Notes under the pieces: model-generated
The model's database searches: none
Told to the model about the DNA's origin: nothing
Seen by the model: the letters and a program-made list of their open reading frames with translations, nothing else
Shown: positions 1 through 8,800 of the stretch, in pieces
Layout of the letters: each line of letters opens with the position of its first letter
How positions within the stretch are numbered: the stretch's first letter is position 1
From: Methanobacteriaceae archaeon
Lineage (GTDB): Archaea; Methanobacteriota; Methanobacteria; Methanobacteriales; Methanobacteriaceae
Direction of reading: 5' to 3'
NCBI GenBank assembly: GCA_900766745.1
Contig: CAAFWR010000031.1
Location: 1 to 21,445 of the forward strand
DNA length: 21,445 nt
Position numbers and translations under genes: made by a program

Positions 1-1044
1 AAAATTAATATTCGTATTTGGGGGATAATAATAAGTCTCGTTGTTTAAAACTACGATTGAAATGCCTGATAGGGTATCGTGCATGATTATGTCTACTATA
101 CCATTTCCTCCATTAATGGTTAAATTTTGTTCTGCACGAATTCCATTATATTTGGATCTATCCCATTTACTTTTAATGAAACTACAATTGGACATAGAAG
201 CTGTAGTCTGCCAGGAAATTGCTCCACCACCCCATGTAGTAGCAGTGTTGCCTGCGAAGGTAGAGGTTGTTATAATACCATTAGTGCCAGTCCAACGAAT
301 TCCGCCACCACCTTCATTAGCTGTATTGTTTTCGAAAATAGAATTGGATATAGTACCGCTATTACCTGTCCAGTAAATTCCACCACCCCATGTAGTAGCA
401 GTGTTACCAGTGAATGTAGAATCAGATAAATTACCGTCATTACTATACCATAAGATTCCAGCACCATATAGGGCTATATTTTTAGTGAAAATGGAGTTAG
501 TTATGGTAGTGTTGTTGCCTTCACACCAAATAGCTCCACCACCACCATTAGTTGTATTTGCATCGTTGTTAATGAATGTAGAATCAGCTATGCTACCATC
601 ATTAGTCCACCAATAAACACCTCCACCATTAAAAGCAGCAGTATTATTAATGAAAGTACAATCACTTAAACTACCATTAGCACCATTGATACGCCAATAA
701 ACACCTCCACCATGTTGAGTAGCAGTATTATTAATGAAACTAGAACCAGATATCATACCATCATTACCAAGCCAGAAAACTCCACCACCCCACTTAGCAG
801 CATTATTATTGAAAGTAGAATCAGTTATAGTACCATTGTTAGCGCTCCATTGAATACCACCGCCCCCTGCATTAAGTGCAGTATTACCAGTGAAATTAGA
901 ACCAGTTATGATACCATTAGCACCATTCCAGAGAACAGCACCACCAGCGAGATTAACTGTATTATTTATAAGATTACAATTTCTTAATATTCCATTATTT
1001 CCAATCCATTCTATTGCTCCTCCGTAGCCAGTTAAATTGAAGTT
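1..1044 (-). pseudogene. Adhesin-like beta-helix protein, 5'-truncated 3' fragment (runs off window edge)
   Basis: Reading the minus strand from 1044 down to base 1 gives 348 codons without a stop. The translation is a chain of short rungs of the pattern GGAxxWxGxNGxIxxSxFxNNTA, the Asn/Gly/Thr-rich parallel beta-helix repeat of methanogen adhesin-like proteins. It starts with NFNLTGYGGAIEWIGNNG and near the edge reads TLSGISIVVLNNETYYYPP. In-frame TGA lies directly before the first homologous codon (1045-1047), more stops follow upstream, and no start codon, ribosome site or signal peptide is present. The protein is most similar to the C-terminal third of the ORF at 17804-21355, which has CGA (Arg) where this copy has TGA. 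I read it as a 5'-truncated copy or silent cassette. The 3' end lies outside the window, so the C-terminal anchor cannot be judged. The plus-strand ORFs over this stretch are antisense shadows. Confidence 0.8.
2..33. repeat. Left copy of a 32-bp perfect inverted repeat (partner 21296-21327)
   Basis: The reverse complement of 2-33 is identical to 21296-21327 on the plus strand. It is centred on TTATCCCCCAAATACGAATA and encodes YYYPPNTNIN in both adhesin-like tracts. A further 17-bp match (ATCGTAGTTTTAAACAA) lies just inside on each side. Identity stops at base 1 in this copy (T against G), next to the window edge, so its full extent on the left is unknown. Confidence 0.9.
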
Positions 1045-1046
1045 TC
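1034..1046 (-). repeat. 13-bp junction motif at the beta-helix start, copy 1
   Basis: On the minus strand this reads GAAACTTCAATTT, identical to 20115-20127 on the plus strand and close to 17775-17787 (GTAAACTTCAGTTT). In all three places it encodes NFxF/L directly before the first GGA rung. In this copy it is also where recognisable adhesin homology in frame begins, because the preceding codon has become TGA. Confidence 0.7.
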
Positions 1047-1140
1047 AAAAAGAAAAAAAATCTTATCAACATGATTGTTTTAAGGAATGTTTAAGTTTGG
1101 AAAAAATAAAAATTCTAAGAAAAATAGCTATAAAATATCC

Positions 1141-1192
1141 AATTCAAGCCATAAAAATAAATTTTTTTAAAAAAAAATAGTTTAGAAGGAAA
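1141..1192 (-). terminator. U-rich transcript end after atwA
   Basis: Directly after the atwA stop the minus strand has a run of ten T, then seven A, then further T-rich sequence. Archaeal termination often needs only a T tract, so this is a reasonable end for the atwA transcript. It would also separate atwA from the adhesin fragment downstream on the same strand. Confidence 0.5.
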
Positions 1193-2791
1193 TTATTGGT
1201 TTCCAAACATTCCTTCTTTTTCATCTGCAGTTAAAATTTCAACTATCTCTTCAGGAGTACCTGTTTCTAATACTTTTCCGCCTCTCATCATAGCTGTTGT
1301 ATCACAGACATCAAGTACAAATTCCATATCGTGGGAAATGATAATAAATGTTTGATCTAGCTCTTCACGTGCTTTTAAAATGGAGTCTGTTACAATAACC
1401 CTTGTAACTGGATCCATTGTACCTGTTGGTTCATCTAAGATGATTATTTTAGGTTCTTTAATTAAAACTTGTGCTAAAGCTACTCTGTGTTTTTCTCCTA
1501 CACTTAATTCGTCAGGATATTTATCAAGTAATCCTTGTGCTACCTCTTCAGAAAATCCTACGGCAGTCAACACGTGAATAGCTTTGATTTTTGCGAATTC
1601 TGCAGGTAAGTCTAAGCTGATTGCATCAGTTAAATTTCCCATAATTGTTCTGTGAGGATATAATGAGTATTCTTGGTGTAATAAACCTAAGTAAGGCATT
1701 ATACGTCCTCTGTTAAGTGGACCCACTTTTGTCATGTCAATCCATTCATCACCAAGTTTAATTTCAATACTTCCACTACTTGGCTCTGTAAGACCGATAA
1801 GCATTCTACTTAAGGTTGTTTTTCCTGCACCACTTAATCCTACAATTCCGAAGATTTCTCCTTTACGGATTTCTAAATCGATTCCATCTACTGCTTTTAC
1901 TACTCCTCTTTCTATTGAGAAATAGTGTTTTTTAACATCCTCAACTTTAATTTCGATTTCACCGATTTCTGGGTTATCTACTTTTTCAGGAACTGGTACT
2001 GTTTCTAAGAATTTTTCCACTACCTCTGCAGATGGACCTTCTTCAATTATTTTTCCATCATCTAACCAGATTACCTTGTCAGCTACTTCGTTCATAACTT
2101 CCGGCCAGTGAGAAGTAATTAACATTGTAATGCCTTTTTCTTTAACACCTTCAATTAAGGTATTATGCAATTTTCTTGCAGTTTGCGGATCTAATGTTCC
2201 TGTTGGCTCATCAGCTAAGAATAACATTGGAGATTTTGCCAATTGTCTTGCAAGCACTACTCTTTGTTTTTCTCCCCCACTTAAGTCACGAGCAATGTGG
2301 GTAATCCTGTGATTCATTTGAACCATTTCTAGAAGTTCCAATGCTTTGTATAATTTATCTTCAAAATCCCCTTCATCAGCCATTGCCCTCATTACATTTT
2401 CAATTACGGTTTCTTCGTCGTATAATGCGAAGTTACGTTGTAGCATAATAGCTATTCTTCTTTTAATACTTGCAAAAAGTTTTCTGTCACAGTTGAAGAA
2501 GTCTACAACTTGTGATTCATAGACTCCACCACAGCTACATTTTTCTCCCACATGAGATGGAGACTCTACAGACAGACATTCTGGACATACTGCAAGGTTA
2601 AGGATTACCTGACCATCATCTGGTTTGTAATCTAATGTTCCTCTTAGCATGTTGATTAATACTGATTTACCGCAACCACTACGGCCTAAAATACCTACGG
2701 TTTCTCCTTCATTGATTGTAAGATTTATATTTTTAAGAACATCAACTCCACCAAAATTTTTTGTAATATTTTTAAGAGTTATAAATTCCAT
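1193..2791 (-). CDS. atwA: Methyl-coenzyme M reductase system component A2 (AtwA), tandem ABC ATPase
   Basis: A 532-residue cytosolic protein with two ABC ATPase domains and no membrane segments. Domain 1 has Walker A GRSGCGKS (36-43), signature LSGGE (170-174) and Walker B LFLADEP (190-196). Domain 2 has Walker A GLSGAGKT (318-325), signature LSVGE (429-433) and Walker B IIILDEP (449-455). A Cys4 insertion in domain 1 (CPEC 69-72 and CSC 85-87) suggests a zinc or iron site. This architecture matches component A2 of the ATP-dependent system that reductively activates Ni-F430 in methyl-CoM reductase. The start is supported by AAAGGTGAT ending 4 bases before ATG. It has its own BRE/TATA promoter and is not packed with its neighbours. 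Confidence in the family is high; the substrate role comes from family knowledge. Confidence 0.9.
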   Translation of the reverse strand: MEFITLKNITKNFGGVDVLKNINLTINEGETVGILGRSGCGKSVLINMLRGTLDYKPDDGQVILNLAVCPECLSVESPSHVGEKCSCGGVYESQVVDFFNCDRKLFASIKRRIAIMLQRNFALYDEETVIENVMRAMADEGDFEDKLYKALELLEMVQMNHRITHIARDLSGGEKQRVVLARQLAKSPMLFLADEPTGTLDPQTARKLHNTLIEGVKEKGITMLITSHWPEVMNEVADKVIWLDDGKIIEEGPSAEVVEKFLETVPVPEKVDNPEIGEIEIKVEDVKKHYFSIERGVVKAVDGIDLEIRKGEIFGIVGLSGAGKTTLSRMLIGLTEPSSGSIEIKLGDEWIDMTKVGPLNRGRIMPYLGLLHQEYSLYPHRTIMGNLTDAISLDLPAEFAKIKAIHVLTAVGFSEEVAQGLLDKYPDELSVGEKHRVALAQVLIKEPKIIILDEPTGTMDPVTRVIVTDSILKAREELDQTFIIISHDMEFVLDVCDTTAMMRGGKVLETGTPEEIVEILTADEKEGMFGNQ

Positions 2792-2832
2792 TAAATCACC
2801 TTTATGATATATTATTATATATTTATAGAAAA

Positions 2833-2851
2833 CTCTATTTATAAGGCTTTC
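2833..2851 (-). promoter_or_regulatory. BRE/TATA promoter of atwA
   Basis: The minus strand reads GAAAGCC followed by TTATAAATAGAG, a good archaeal BRE plus TATA box centred near 2840. Transcription would start about 25 bases downstream (near 2814), giving a leader of roughly 20 nt that contains the GGTGAT ribosome site. Confidence 0.6.
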
Positions 2852-2921
2852 TAATAATAATTGTTATATAACATTGTTATGGTGCCTAATATAAACTATA
2901 TCCAACTAAAAACAAATAAAA

Positions 2922-3644
2922 TTAAAAATTAGCTATGTTAAAAGTAAGTTTACCAGAAATAAGAGCTCTAGCTATTGAAAATCCAGAAACGCCTGTTTTT
3001 AATATTTTTTTAATTTTCTCTTCGCTATCGATAGAATTATTCCCAATAACCTGTACGTCCAGATTAGAACATAAATTTTCTAAAAGTTCGTAATCAGCAT
3101 CAAAAACACCTGGTTTCATGGCATCCACATGCAAATAGTCAGCCCCGGCATCTTCAATAATCCTGGAAACCTTTAAATCATCACTAACATTAGCTCTAAT
3201 CTTAACTGAAACTTCCTTAGAAACATTGTTAACAACTTCTGAAATAAAGTCGCCTAAGTCATCTCTTTGAAGCATGGCTTGACCGCAGGAGATTTCCTGA
3301 AATTCAGGTTGTCTGCAATGGCAGTTAATCTCGATAATGTCTAAATCATCAATATCGTCAAGTTTAATAATAGGTTCTGGAGTAGTAGAACGTACATTAG
3401 CTGAAACTTTAACAGAAGGATGTTGATTCTTAATTAAAGAAGCTTCACTAGATATATGAGAAAAAATTAGTTTTTGAGGAAAGTGAAATTCTTTTCTTCC
3501 TCTTTCAAGAATTAAGCGAGAGGCTTCAATTGTAGGCTCATCTAAATTGAATCCTCCTAAAGTAGCTACATCAAAACCATAAGGAATTACTTTATTTAGA
3601 AAAGCAGCGTCAGTAATTCCTGCCATTGGAGCAACTACTTTAAT
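2922..3644 (-). CDS. TIM-barrel protein of the archaeal nifR3/Dus-related family; probable ATT start
   Basis: From the proposed start the protein is 240 residues and begins IKVVAPMAGITDAAF, the N-terminal strand and APMAGITD loop typical of dihydrouridine synthase-like TIM barrels. C-terminal parts (VSVKIRANVSDD, ADYLHVDAMKPG, QVIGNNSI, GVSGFSIARAL) fit the phosphate/FMN-binding end of a barrel. It is shorter than true Dus enzymes, and the exact reaction is unknown. The first ATG (3626) lies inside the APMAGITD motif and 24 bases after the Shine-Dalgarno. The strong AAGGAGGA is followed after 6 bases by ATT, so I extend the gene to 3644. The Shine-Dalgarno overlaps the arfA stop codon, implying translational coupling. 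The pairing with ArfA resembles the adjacent MJ0144/MJ0145 pair of Methanocaldococcus (from memory), hinting at a link to pterin, flavin or F420 metabolism, but that is inference. Confidence 0.7.
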   Translation of the reverse strand: MKVVAPMAGITDAAFLNKVIPYGFDVATLGGFNLDEPTIEASRLILERGRKEFHFPQKLIFSHISSEASLIKNQHPSVKVSANVRSTTPEPIIKLDDIDDLDIIEINCHCRQPEFQEISCGQAMLQRDDLGDFISEVVNNVSKEVSVKIRANVSDDLKVSRIIEDAGADYLHVDAMKPGVFDADYELLENLCSNLDVQVIGNNSIDSEEKIKKILKTGVSGFSIARALISGKLTFNIANF

Positions 3645-3658
3645 AAAAATTCCTCCTT
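3642..3658 (-). promoter_or_regulatory. Strong ribosome site placing an ATT start for the TIM-barrel gene
   Basis: The minus strand reads TAAGGAGGA, then ATTTTT, then ATTAAAGTAGTT. TAA is the arfA stop. No ATG, GTG or TTG occurs in frame between the upstream in-frame TAA (3657-3659) and the ATG at 3626. ATT at 3644-3642 is the only codon that has both proper spacing and a product including the conserved first beta strand. Confidence 0.55.
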
Positions 3659-4418
3659 ATAATTTATCAACTACACAAGTCCACATTTCATTATTTTTAT
3701 CACGAATCTCTTCAAGACCTATGTCTGCCATATAAGCAGCGTCTTCAGCATTATCGGATCTGCCAATACCTGCTTTAAGACCAATACCGATTTCTTCATC
3801 GATTTCAACTAAAAGGTTTTCAATATCTTTTTCAGATAATCCGTTACATGGTGACATGAAATTATCTCCACCAATGAAGAATAATAATGCTCCTCTTTTA
3901 ACTAATTTGGTCATTAAGTAATGCTGAGTTTTGTTTACCATAAAACTAGTATCAAATGCTGATTCAATATCGGTTAAGGTTTCAGTGACACTATTAATAT
4001 CAATATGAGCTACTTGAACAAATGAATCTTCAGGATTTTCAATAATGCTATCAACTGCTAAAATCTCTTTTCTTTCACTAGATTGAGCTCCACCTGCCTT
4101 TTGAAGTGCAATAGTAGCTAATTTTTGAGCTTCGTGAGGAGTTTCAGCAGCCCCAATACCCATACTAATAGTAATTGGGTATCTGTTTCTAATTGATCTT
4201 TGTATTCTTAAATGATCTTCTACAGTAAGACCATTAGTAATTGCAAGTAAATTGTCAAATCTTGTATAAAATACCAAGCCTTTTCTAGCAGCAACTTGCC
4301 TTTGAATATCTGCATAAAGTTCAGCTTGTAAAATCTGAAGATCAGATTCTGTTCTTGGTCTTGGAGTAACAGTCCAAGGACCATAATTATCAATTTGTAT
4401 TAGGGTCATTTGTATCAT
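3657..4418 (-). CDS. arfA: GTP cyclohydrolase III (archaeal, ArfA type)
   Basis: A 253-residue soluble protein matching the archaeal GTP cyclohydrolase III family. It converts GTP to 2-amino-5-formylamino-6-ribosylamino-4(3H)-pyrimidinone 5'-phosphate, the entry to the deazaflavin part of F420 and to riboflavin in archaea. Seen: N-terminal [32 protein letters not shown] (about 51-63); [11 protein letters not shown] (about 84-94); and a second half with [11 protein letters not shown] (about 196-206), [10 protein letters not shown] and [13 protein letters not shown]. The two halves look like tandem cyclase-like folds with GGDN as the metal/GTP site. The start at 4418 has GGTGA 6 bases upstream; ATG three codons later is an alternative. 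It lies between cofD and the TIM-barrel gene on the same strand, so three F420 genes are co-oriented. Confidence 0.88.
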   Translation of the reverse strand: MIQMTLIQIDNYGPWTVTPRPRTESDLQILQAELYADIQRQVAARKGLVFYTRFDNLLAITNGLTVEDHLRIQRSIRNRYPITISMGIGAAETPHEAQKLATIALQKAGGAQSSERKEILAVDSIIENPEDSFVQVAHIDINSVTETLTDIESAFDTSFMVNKTQHYLMTKLVKRGALLFFIGGDNFMSPCNGLSEKDIENLLVEIDEEIGIGLKAGIGRSDNAEDAAYMADIGLEEIRDKNNEMWTCVVDKL

Positions 4419-4457
4419 ATCATGTCACCAAATTTAAAATACATATAAAACTATATT

Positions 4458-5360
4458 TTATTTATTATTTAAAATTAATTCTGAAAGACTCTTTTTATCA
4501 TCTAAATTTTTCATAATAGTGTTAGTAATTATAACATCAAATCCTAATTTCTTTATTTCATCCTTCAAATTAGCATCTTTATTATCAATTACAAAGCAGT
4601 CCAAAAAGTCACTGTAAAAAGATGCAACTCCTAATGAAGAGACAGGTATTCCTAAGGCTTTCATAAATTTACTGGCAGGTCCTGAAACAGAGTCATTTCC
4701 AATGATTGGTGAAATAGCTACAACATAAGCATCTTTCAATGCTTCCCTAACCCCTTCAAGAGCCAATATTGGTGAAATTGAAGTTATTGGATTGGACGGG
4801 CCGATAATAACCAAATCGGAATTTTTAATAGCATCAATAATACCTGGAGCAGGACGAACATCGCTAAATTCAAGATCTAAAACCTCAGGTTCACACTGAT
4901 ATTTTATTAAAAAATCATGGAAAGCCAATTTACCGATGTCTGTTACAATTTTAATATCAGACTGTTCATTGCTCATAGGCATAATATTAGCTTTGATACC
5001 CATATTCTCTGATTGTATTTTAACAGTTTCGCTTAAGGTATGATTTTCCATTAAGAGAGTCTTTTGTATTTTAGTTGCTCTATCAATATCCCCTATTTTA
5101 AGCAACTCTGGAGTTCCAATTTCTGCAAGTCTTTCATGAGTGATAAAAGTGTCATTTTTAACTCCATACCAAAACTCCTCATTTATCATATCAGCCATAG
5201 TATACAACACAGTATCCAAATCTGCAGCAACATAAACTCCTGAAAAATAATCGTTCTCTAAAGTATTAACAATAATATTCAGATTCTCCTGAGGTACGCA
5301 TTCCTTAATACCCTGCAACAATTTTGGAGTTCCAGTACCTCCCGATAAAACAGTAATCAT
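4458..5360 (-). CDS. cofD: 2-phospho-L-lactate transferase (F420 biosynthesis)
   Basis: A 300-residue soluble protein that opens [17 protein letters not shown], the glycine-rich nucleotide-binding loop characteristic of CofD. Further family features are [24 protein letters not shown] (about 32-55), where the acidic residues bind Mg2+; [18 protein letters not shown] (about 183-200); and [12 protein letters not shown]. CofD joins the 2-phospho-L-lactate moiety from its activated nucleotide form to the deazaflavin Fo, giving F420-0. Its start is 6 bases after the cofE stop, and the Shine-Dalgarno (TTAGGAG) overlaps that stop, so the pair is probably translationally coupled. Length and motifs are complete. 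Confidence 0.95.
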   Translation of the reverse strand: MITVLSGGTGTPKLLQGIKECVPQENLNIIVNTLENDYFSGVYVAADLDTVLYTMADMINEEFWYGVKNDTFITHERLAEIGTPELLKIGDIDRATKIQKTLLMENHTLSETVKIQSENMGIKANIMPMSNEQSDIKIVTDIGKLAFHDFLIKYQCEPEVLDLEFSDVRPAPGIIDAIKNSDLVIIGPSNPITSISPILALEGVREALKDAYVVAISPIIGNDSVSGPASKFMKALGIPVSSLGVASFYSDFLDCFVIDNKDANLKDEIKKLGFDVIITNTIMKNLDDKKSLSELILNNK

Positions 5361-5366
5361 AATTAA

Positions 5367-6131
5367 CTAGCTCCTAAATGCATCGAATTTCTTTGGCCTT
5401 AATAATTTAGAAATACCTTCATCCACATTTCTTAACAAATCAAAACTGTCGAAACCTCTAATTAGAACGGCAGGAATTCCTTCGTTGGCCTGACCCATAA
5501 CCAATGAAGCAGCAGCTGCAAGTTCGTCAGCAGTAGCTATTTCGGTAGTTTCAAGTTCACGACCATATAAATCAACATCCCCAACTCTACGCCATAAAGG
5601 AGAGATTCCACTACATCCAATAGCTGTACCAATAGCCCCTACCCTAAAAGCTCTTCCCTGAGTATCAGTAACTATAACTGCAATTTCAGTAGAATACTTA
5701 TCTTCAAGAGCTTCCCTAATCTCACAAGCAGATTTGTCAGGATTAACAGGCATTGGAGTAGCTAGGTTATCATCAGCATTAGACTCATCAATTCCTGCAT
5801 TAGCACAAACAAATCCGTGATGGGTTTCAGTAATTATAAAATCTGGACCAACCTTAACAACCTCATTAGAAGCTTGAAGAATAGTTTCAACAAGTTTAGC
5901 ATCCTTTCCGCATTTTTTCGCATAATCAATAGCTTCTTTAGAAGGAGTGACATTTTCTAGATCAATAAAATTGCCTTCAGCTTTAGAAATTAAAGTCTCA
6001 GCGATTAGTATAATGTCTCCATGAGCTAAACTAATATCCTGTTTATTTAAAGATTCTTCAATTAAATCAGCTATATTATCATCCTTATTAACTAAAGGAA
6101 TATTTTTAAGACCAATTAATTCAATTGCCAT
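5367..6131 (-). CDS. cofE: Coenzyme F420-0:L-glutamate ligase
   Basis: About 254 residues from the ATG at 6131 ([14 protein letters not shown]). A GTG at 6143 would add four residues but has no better ribosome site, so I prefer the ATG. Family features: [21 protein letters not shown] (about 39-59); [14 protein letters not shown] (about 107-120), a metal/GTP region; [25 protein letters not shown] (about 153-177); and [28 protein letters not shown] (about 187-214). CofE adds glutamates to F420-0 with GTP, forming the gamma-linked tail. It directly precedes cofD, so F420 assembly steps are co-transcribed in the order E, D, ArfA. All conserved blocks are intact. Confidence 0.93.
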   Translation of the reverse strand: MAIELIGLKNIPLVNKDDNIADLIEESLNKQDISLAHGDIILIAETLISKAEGNFIDLENVTPSKEAIDYAKKCGKDAKLVETILQASNEVVKVGPDFIITETHHGFVCANAGIDESNADDNLATPMPVNPDKSACEIREALEDKYSTEIAVIVTDTQGRAFRVGAIGTAIGCSGISPLWRRVGDVDLYGRELETTEIATADELAAAASLVMGQANEGIPAVLIRGFDSFDLLRNVDEGISKLLRPKKFDAFRS

Positions 6132-6174
6132 ATAAATCAACACAAAAATAAAAGAAAAAAAGAATAAAAAAAGA

Positions 6175-6804
6175 TTATGGGTTAAGTGAGTCTATAATCC
6201 ACTCCCCATCAAAAACTGCAGCTCCAGAAGTGACAGGTTTTTTATAATTAGCAAAAATACCTTGATCAAAAATATATTGAGCTGCATCTTCAGCACTTTT
6301 AGCCTCAAACTCTACGCTGTCATAATCCTGTGAACCGTAAGTTGAAATAAATGCTGCTGTTCCATAAGGAACCTTGTCAACTAAGAATTTTTCATCATTA
6401 GCTATTCCAATATAGCACTCGTATTCCCCTTTTTTATTAGTGGAAGTAATAGCACCTGCAATTCTTGGAGTATGATAATCATCTTTCTCATAATCCATTG
6501 TCAACAATGAATAAGCAAGAGCGTCCCTAATATTCATTCCAACATGGATCTTATCAGCGATTACATCTGTATGTGACCCGTTAGACACAATAGCTATATC
6601 CTTAACAATTCTGATACAATTATAAGTGATATAGGTATTTTTATAAATATCTTTTTCAAAACCTTCCTTAGGAACTATAGCTGCCCTATTATCAAATTTA
6701 AGGCATTGCCTATTAGGAAATGACCTGCTAGATACCCTATAAGCTACAAAAGGTTTTCCATCTGTATTCATCCCAATTGATAAAATTCTCCCTGTATATT
6801 TCAT
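6175..6804 (-). CDS. purO: IMP cyclohydrolase, archaeal PurO type
   Basis: A 209-residue protein from the ATG at 6804. An upstream TTG (6819) is open, but the GGAG at that TTG is clearly the ribosome site for the ATG, with 9-base spacing. The N-terminus [33 protein letters not shown] is diagnostic for PurO, which closes FAICAR to IMP, the last step of archaeal de novo purine synthesis. Other family blocks are [35 protein letters not shown] and [14 protein letters not shown]. It sits between exbD and cofE. Its product pathway leads to GTP, the ArfA substrate, which may explain the grouping, though no regulatory link is visible. Confidence 0.92.
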   Translation of the reverse strand: MKYTGRILSIGMNTDGKPFVAYRVSSRSFPNRQCLKFDNRAAIVPKEGFEKDIYKNTYITYNCIRIVKDIAIVSNGSHTDVIADKIHVGMNIRDALAYSLLTMDYEKDDYHTPRIAGAITSTNKKGEYECYIGIANDEKFLVDKVPYGTAAFISTYGSQDYDSVEFEAKSAEDAAQYIFDQGIFANYKKPVTSGAAVFDGEWIIDSLNP

Positions 6805-6829
6805 TTTTAAAATCTCCAAATTTCCTTAA

Positions 6830-7234
6830 TTATTCAGGAACGTGAACAGCTTCACTTGGACTAATGCCTGAAGGAGTGGTAATTGTAATTTCTCCTGGCT
6901 TAATTGTAACTTCACCTTCATCCATAACCGAAGCCAGCACTCCAATAGCATTATTTCTAATCATATCAGACATATCTTCACCATTTACTGTGACCTTGTG
7001 CAAATTAGCTACAGGTACAACATAATATTCCTTAAGTCCACTGCTGTCTGTCATATTTGGTTTTCCAGTTCCTCCATCCTGATCTGTTGTAGCCATGTCT
7101 GGACTTGTTGAGAAACTGCTTGTTATAACCAGAAATATCATAAGAGTAAATAAAATATCAATAAAAGGAACCAAGTTAAAAGATGGTCTCTGGTTTAATA
7201 CTTTCTTTTTATAAGATCTAACATCAATTGCCAT
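6830..7234 (-). CDS. exbD: ExbD/TolR-family biopolymer transport protein
   Basis: A 134-residue protein with a basic cytosolic N-terminus (KKKVLNQRP), one membrane segment (FIDILFTLMIFLVITSSF, about 24-41) and an extracytoplasmic domain of about 90 residues. Asp26 at the start of the membrane helix is in the position of the proton-carrying Asp of ExbD/TolR. The start follows GTGATTTT and lies 7 bases after the MotA/TolQ-family gene, so the two form a stator pair. ExbD normally energises an outer-membrane or periplasmic partner. A pseudomurein-walled archaeon has no outer membrane, so the load is unknown. The short soluble domain (about 43-134) resembles TolR/ExbD only loosely. Confidence 0.85.
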   Translation of the reverse strand: MAIDVRSYKKKVLNQRPSFNLVPFIDILFTLMIFLVITSSFSTSPDMATTDQDGGTGKPNMTDSSGLKEYYVVPVANLHKVTVNGEDMSDMIRNNAIGVLASVMDEGEVTIKPGEITITTPSGISPSEAVHVPE

Positions 7235-7241
7235 AAAATCA

Positions 7242-8081
7242 CTACTGTTTTAACTTACTCTCAATGATTTCAGAGTTAACGTTACATTTTTCTAAAATAA
7301 CATTGGAAATACTTTTATCTAACATACTTGGTTTAAAAGAAACTTTAATATTCGCATAAGGGTCTGAAATAACTCTGGTATTTACAACACCTTCAGCCCT
7401 TTGTAAAGCTTCTAATGCACATTCCACATTAGCATCAACTCTAACTTTAGCTATACCATAACCCCAATTAGTCATTTTAGTAGCAAGTTCAATCTTATCC
7501 ATTTCATGAGAAATTAAACTCTGGATATAAGTGTAAATAGGTAATAAAATAATAGCTACAGTTAATCCAATAATAGTTGTAATAAGAGCTGTGTAAATAC
7601 CTTGTGCCATAGCTGTTGCATTTGCATTTACTCCTAATGCTTTAAAAGTCATCCAAATACCGATTACAGTACCGATAAGCCCTAAAAATGGTGCCAATTC
7701 AATAATGGTCTTAAGAGTATTGATGTTTTTTGTCATTCTACTAACTTCAACAATGAAAATCTGTTCAATACTTTCTTCAACTTCCATTTTGTTTTTATAA
7801 CCTATTTTTAAGGTCTCAGAAATGATTCTAGAAACGGGATTTTTATAAGAATTTAATTGTTTTAATGCTTCAACAGCTCCTCCTTTTTCCATAGAAACTG
7901 TAACAACACCAAAAATCTCACTAGCGTCTACTTTACTAATTTTTCTAAGATAGTGGATTTTTCTAAGAGCTATGAGAAGCCCATAGATACCTATGAACAG
8001 AATCACATAGGTAATTATCCCTCCTTCAGTAAATATTTCCACTAATGCTTCGAAAAATTGAGTTAAATATTCAATTATCAT
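7242..8081 (-). CDS. exbB: MotA/TolQ/ExbB proton channel family protein
   Basis: A 279-residue membrane protein with three predicted helices: about 20-40 (GIITYVILFIGIYGLLIAL), about 125-150 (IIELAPFLGLIGTVIGIWMTFKAL) and about 160-190 (IYTALITTIIGLTVAIILLPIYTYI). LAPFLGLIGTVIGIWMTF followed by GIYTALITTIIGLTVAI is the signature of the TolQ/ExbB channel core. A cytosolic helical segment lies between helices 1 and 2. An extra C-terminal soluble tail of about 75 residues (VDANVECALEALQRAEGVVNTRV onward) is longer than in typical TolQ and is not recognised. The start has GAGGAT 5 bases upstream. With the exbD partner 7 bases downstream it should form a proton-driven complex in the cytoplasmic membrane. 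Confidence 0.87.
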   Translation of the reverse strand: MIIEYLTQFFEALVEIFTEGGIITYVILFIGIYGLLIALRKIHYLRKISKVDASEIFGVVTVSMEKGGAVEALKQLNSYKNPVSRIISETLKIGYKNKMEVEESIEQIFIVEVSRMTKNINTLKTIIELAPFLGLIGTVIGIWMTFKALGVNANATAMAQGIYTALITTIIGLTVAIILLPIYTYIQSLISHEMDKIELATKMTNWGYGIAKVRVDANVECALEALQRAEGVVNTRVISDPYANIKVSFKPSMLDKSISNVILEKCNVNSEIIESKLKQ

Positions 8082-8138
8082 ATTTATCCTCAGATATAAC
8101 TTTATAAAATTAATTTTATTAATTCAAATACTTAAATA

Positions 8139-8762
8139 TTATATTCCTTTCTTCATTTTTGCAACTGTAGCCCATGATTTTCTAACAAAATCCGGCATTT
8201 CATCATAAGAAAAATTAGTTAAAAACTTTTTAGTAGTTGGATCACTAGGATATCCTGAACCAACTCCTCCAAGTTTACGATATTCTTTGTTGAGTTCATC
8301 AATGAATTCATCACGGGTTTGTTTAGCTATAATAGAAGCAGCGCTTACCTGAATATAATTATCATCAGCTTTATGTTCTGCTAAAACATCACATCCAGTG
8401 ATTTCGCATAAGGAATTCTGATATCTTTCAGGTTTAACATCAACAGCATCTACAATAGCCTTATCATGATTGAGGCCAGATATTATTTCTGCCATTGCAT
8501 TTTTCTCAATTTCATTAAGGTTAACACCATCAGCCCTTAAATTATCAATATCCCTTGCTGACAATACAACAACATTATAATCAAACATTTTCTTAAGCTT
8601 ACGGGATAAAATACGTCTCCTGTTAGGAACTAATCTTTTAGAATCTTTAACACCCATCCGCTCAAGAACAGAATTCATATTCTCAGGAACAACAACACCT
8701 GCAACAACTAATGGGCCGAGAACAGAACCTCTTCCAGCCTCATCAACACCAAGAATATCCAT
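8139..8762 (-). CDS. rnhB: Ribonuclease HII
   Basis: A 207-residue enzyme from the ATG at 8762 (MDILGVDEAGRGSVLGPLVVAGV); a TTG three codons earlier is the only longer option. It cleaves RNA in RNA/DNA hybrids and at single ribonucleotides. Catalytic features seen: DEAGRG (about 7-12) with the first Asp and Glu; KAIVDAVDVKPE with the third acidic residue; and HKADDNYIQVSAASIIAKQTRDE (about 131-153), the fourth acidic residue and the typical AASIxAK helix. GSGYPSDPTTKKFL matches the conserved C-terminal substrate loop. The ribosome site is weak (TGAT). It sits 38 bases downstream of mreB in the same run of genes. Confidence 0.95.
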   Translation of the reverse strand: MDILGVDEAGRGSVLGPLVVAGVVVPENMNSVLERMGVKDSKRLVPNRRRILSRKLKKMFDYNVVVLSARDIDNLRADGVNLNEIEKNAMAEIISGLNHDKAIVDAVDVKPERYQNSLCEITGCDVLAEHKADDNYIQVSAASIIAKQTRDEFIDELNKEYRKLGGVGSGYPSDPTTKKFLTNFSYDEMPDFVRKSWATVAKMKKGI

Positions 8763-8800
8763 AAATATCAAAAAAAGTTATAAAAATGAAATAAAAAAGA

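Noticed and set aside
41..987. Several plus-strand ORFs and one minus-strand ORF across the left end
   Set aside because: They are antisense or off-frame shadows of the continuous 348-codon adhesin frame on the minus strand.
1050..1075. An ATG on the minus strand (MLIRFFFFLK-like) as a start and signal peptide for the left adhesin fragment
   Set aside because: It is out of frame, the adhesin frame has TGA directly before its first codon, and no ribosome site precedes the ATG.
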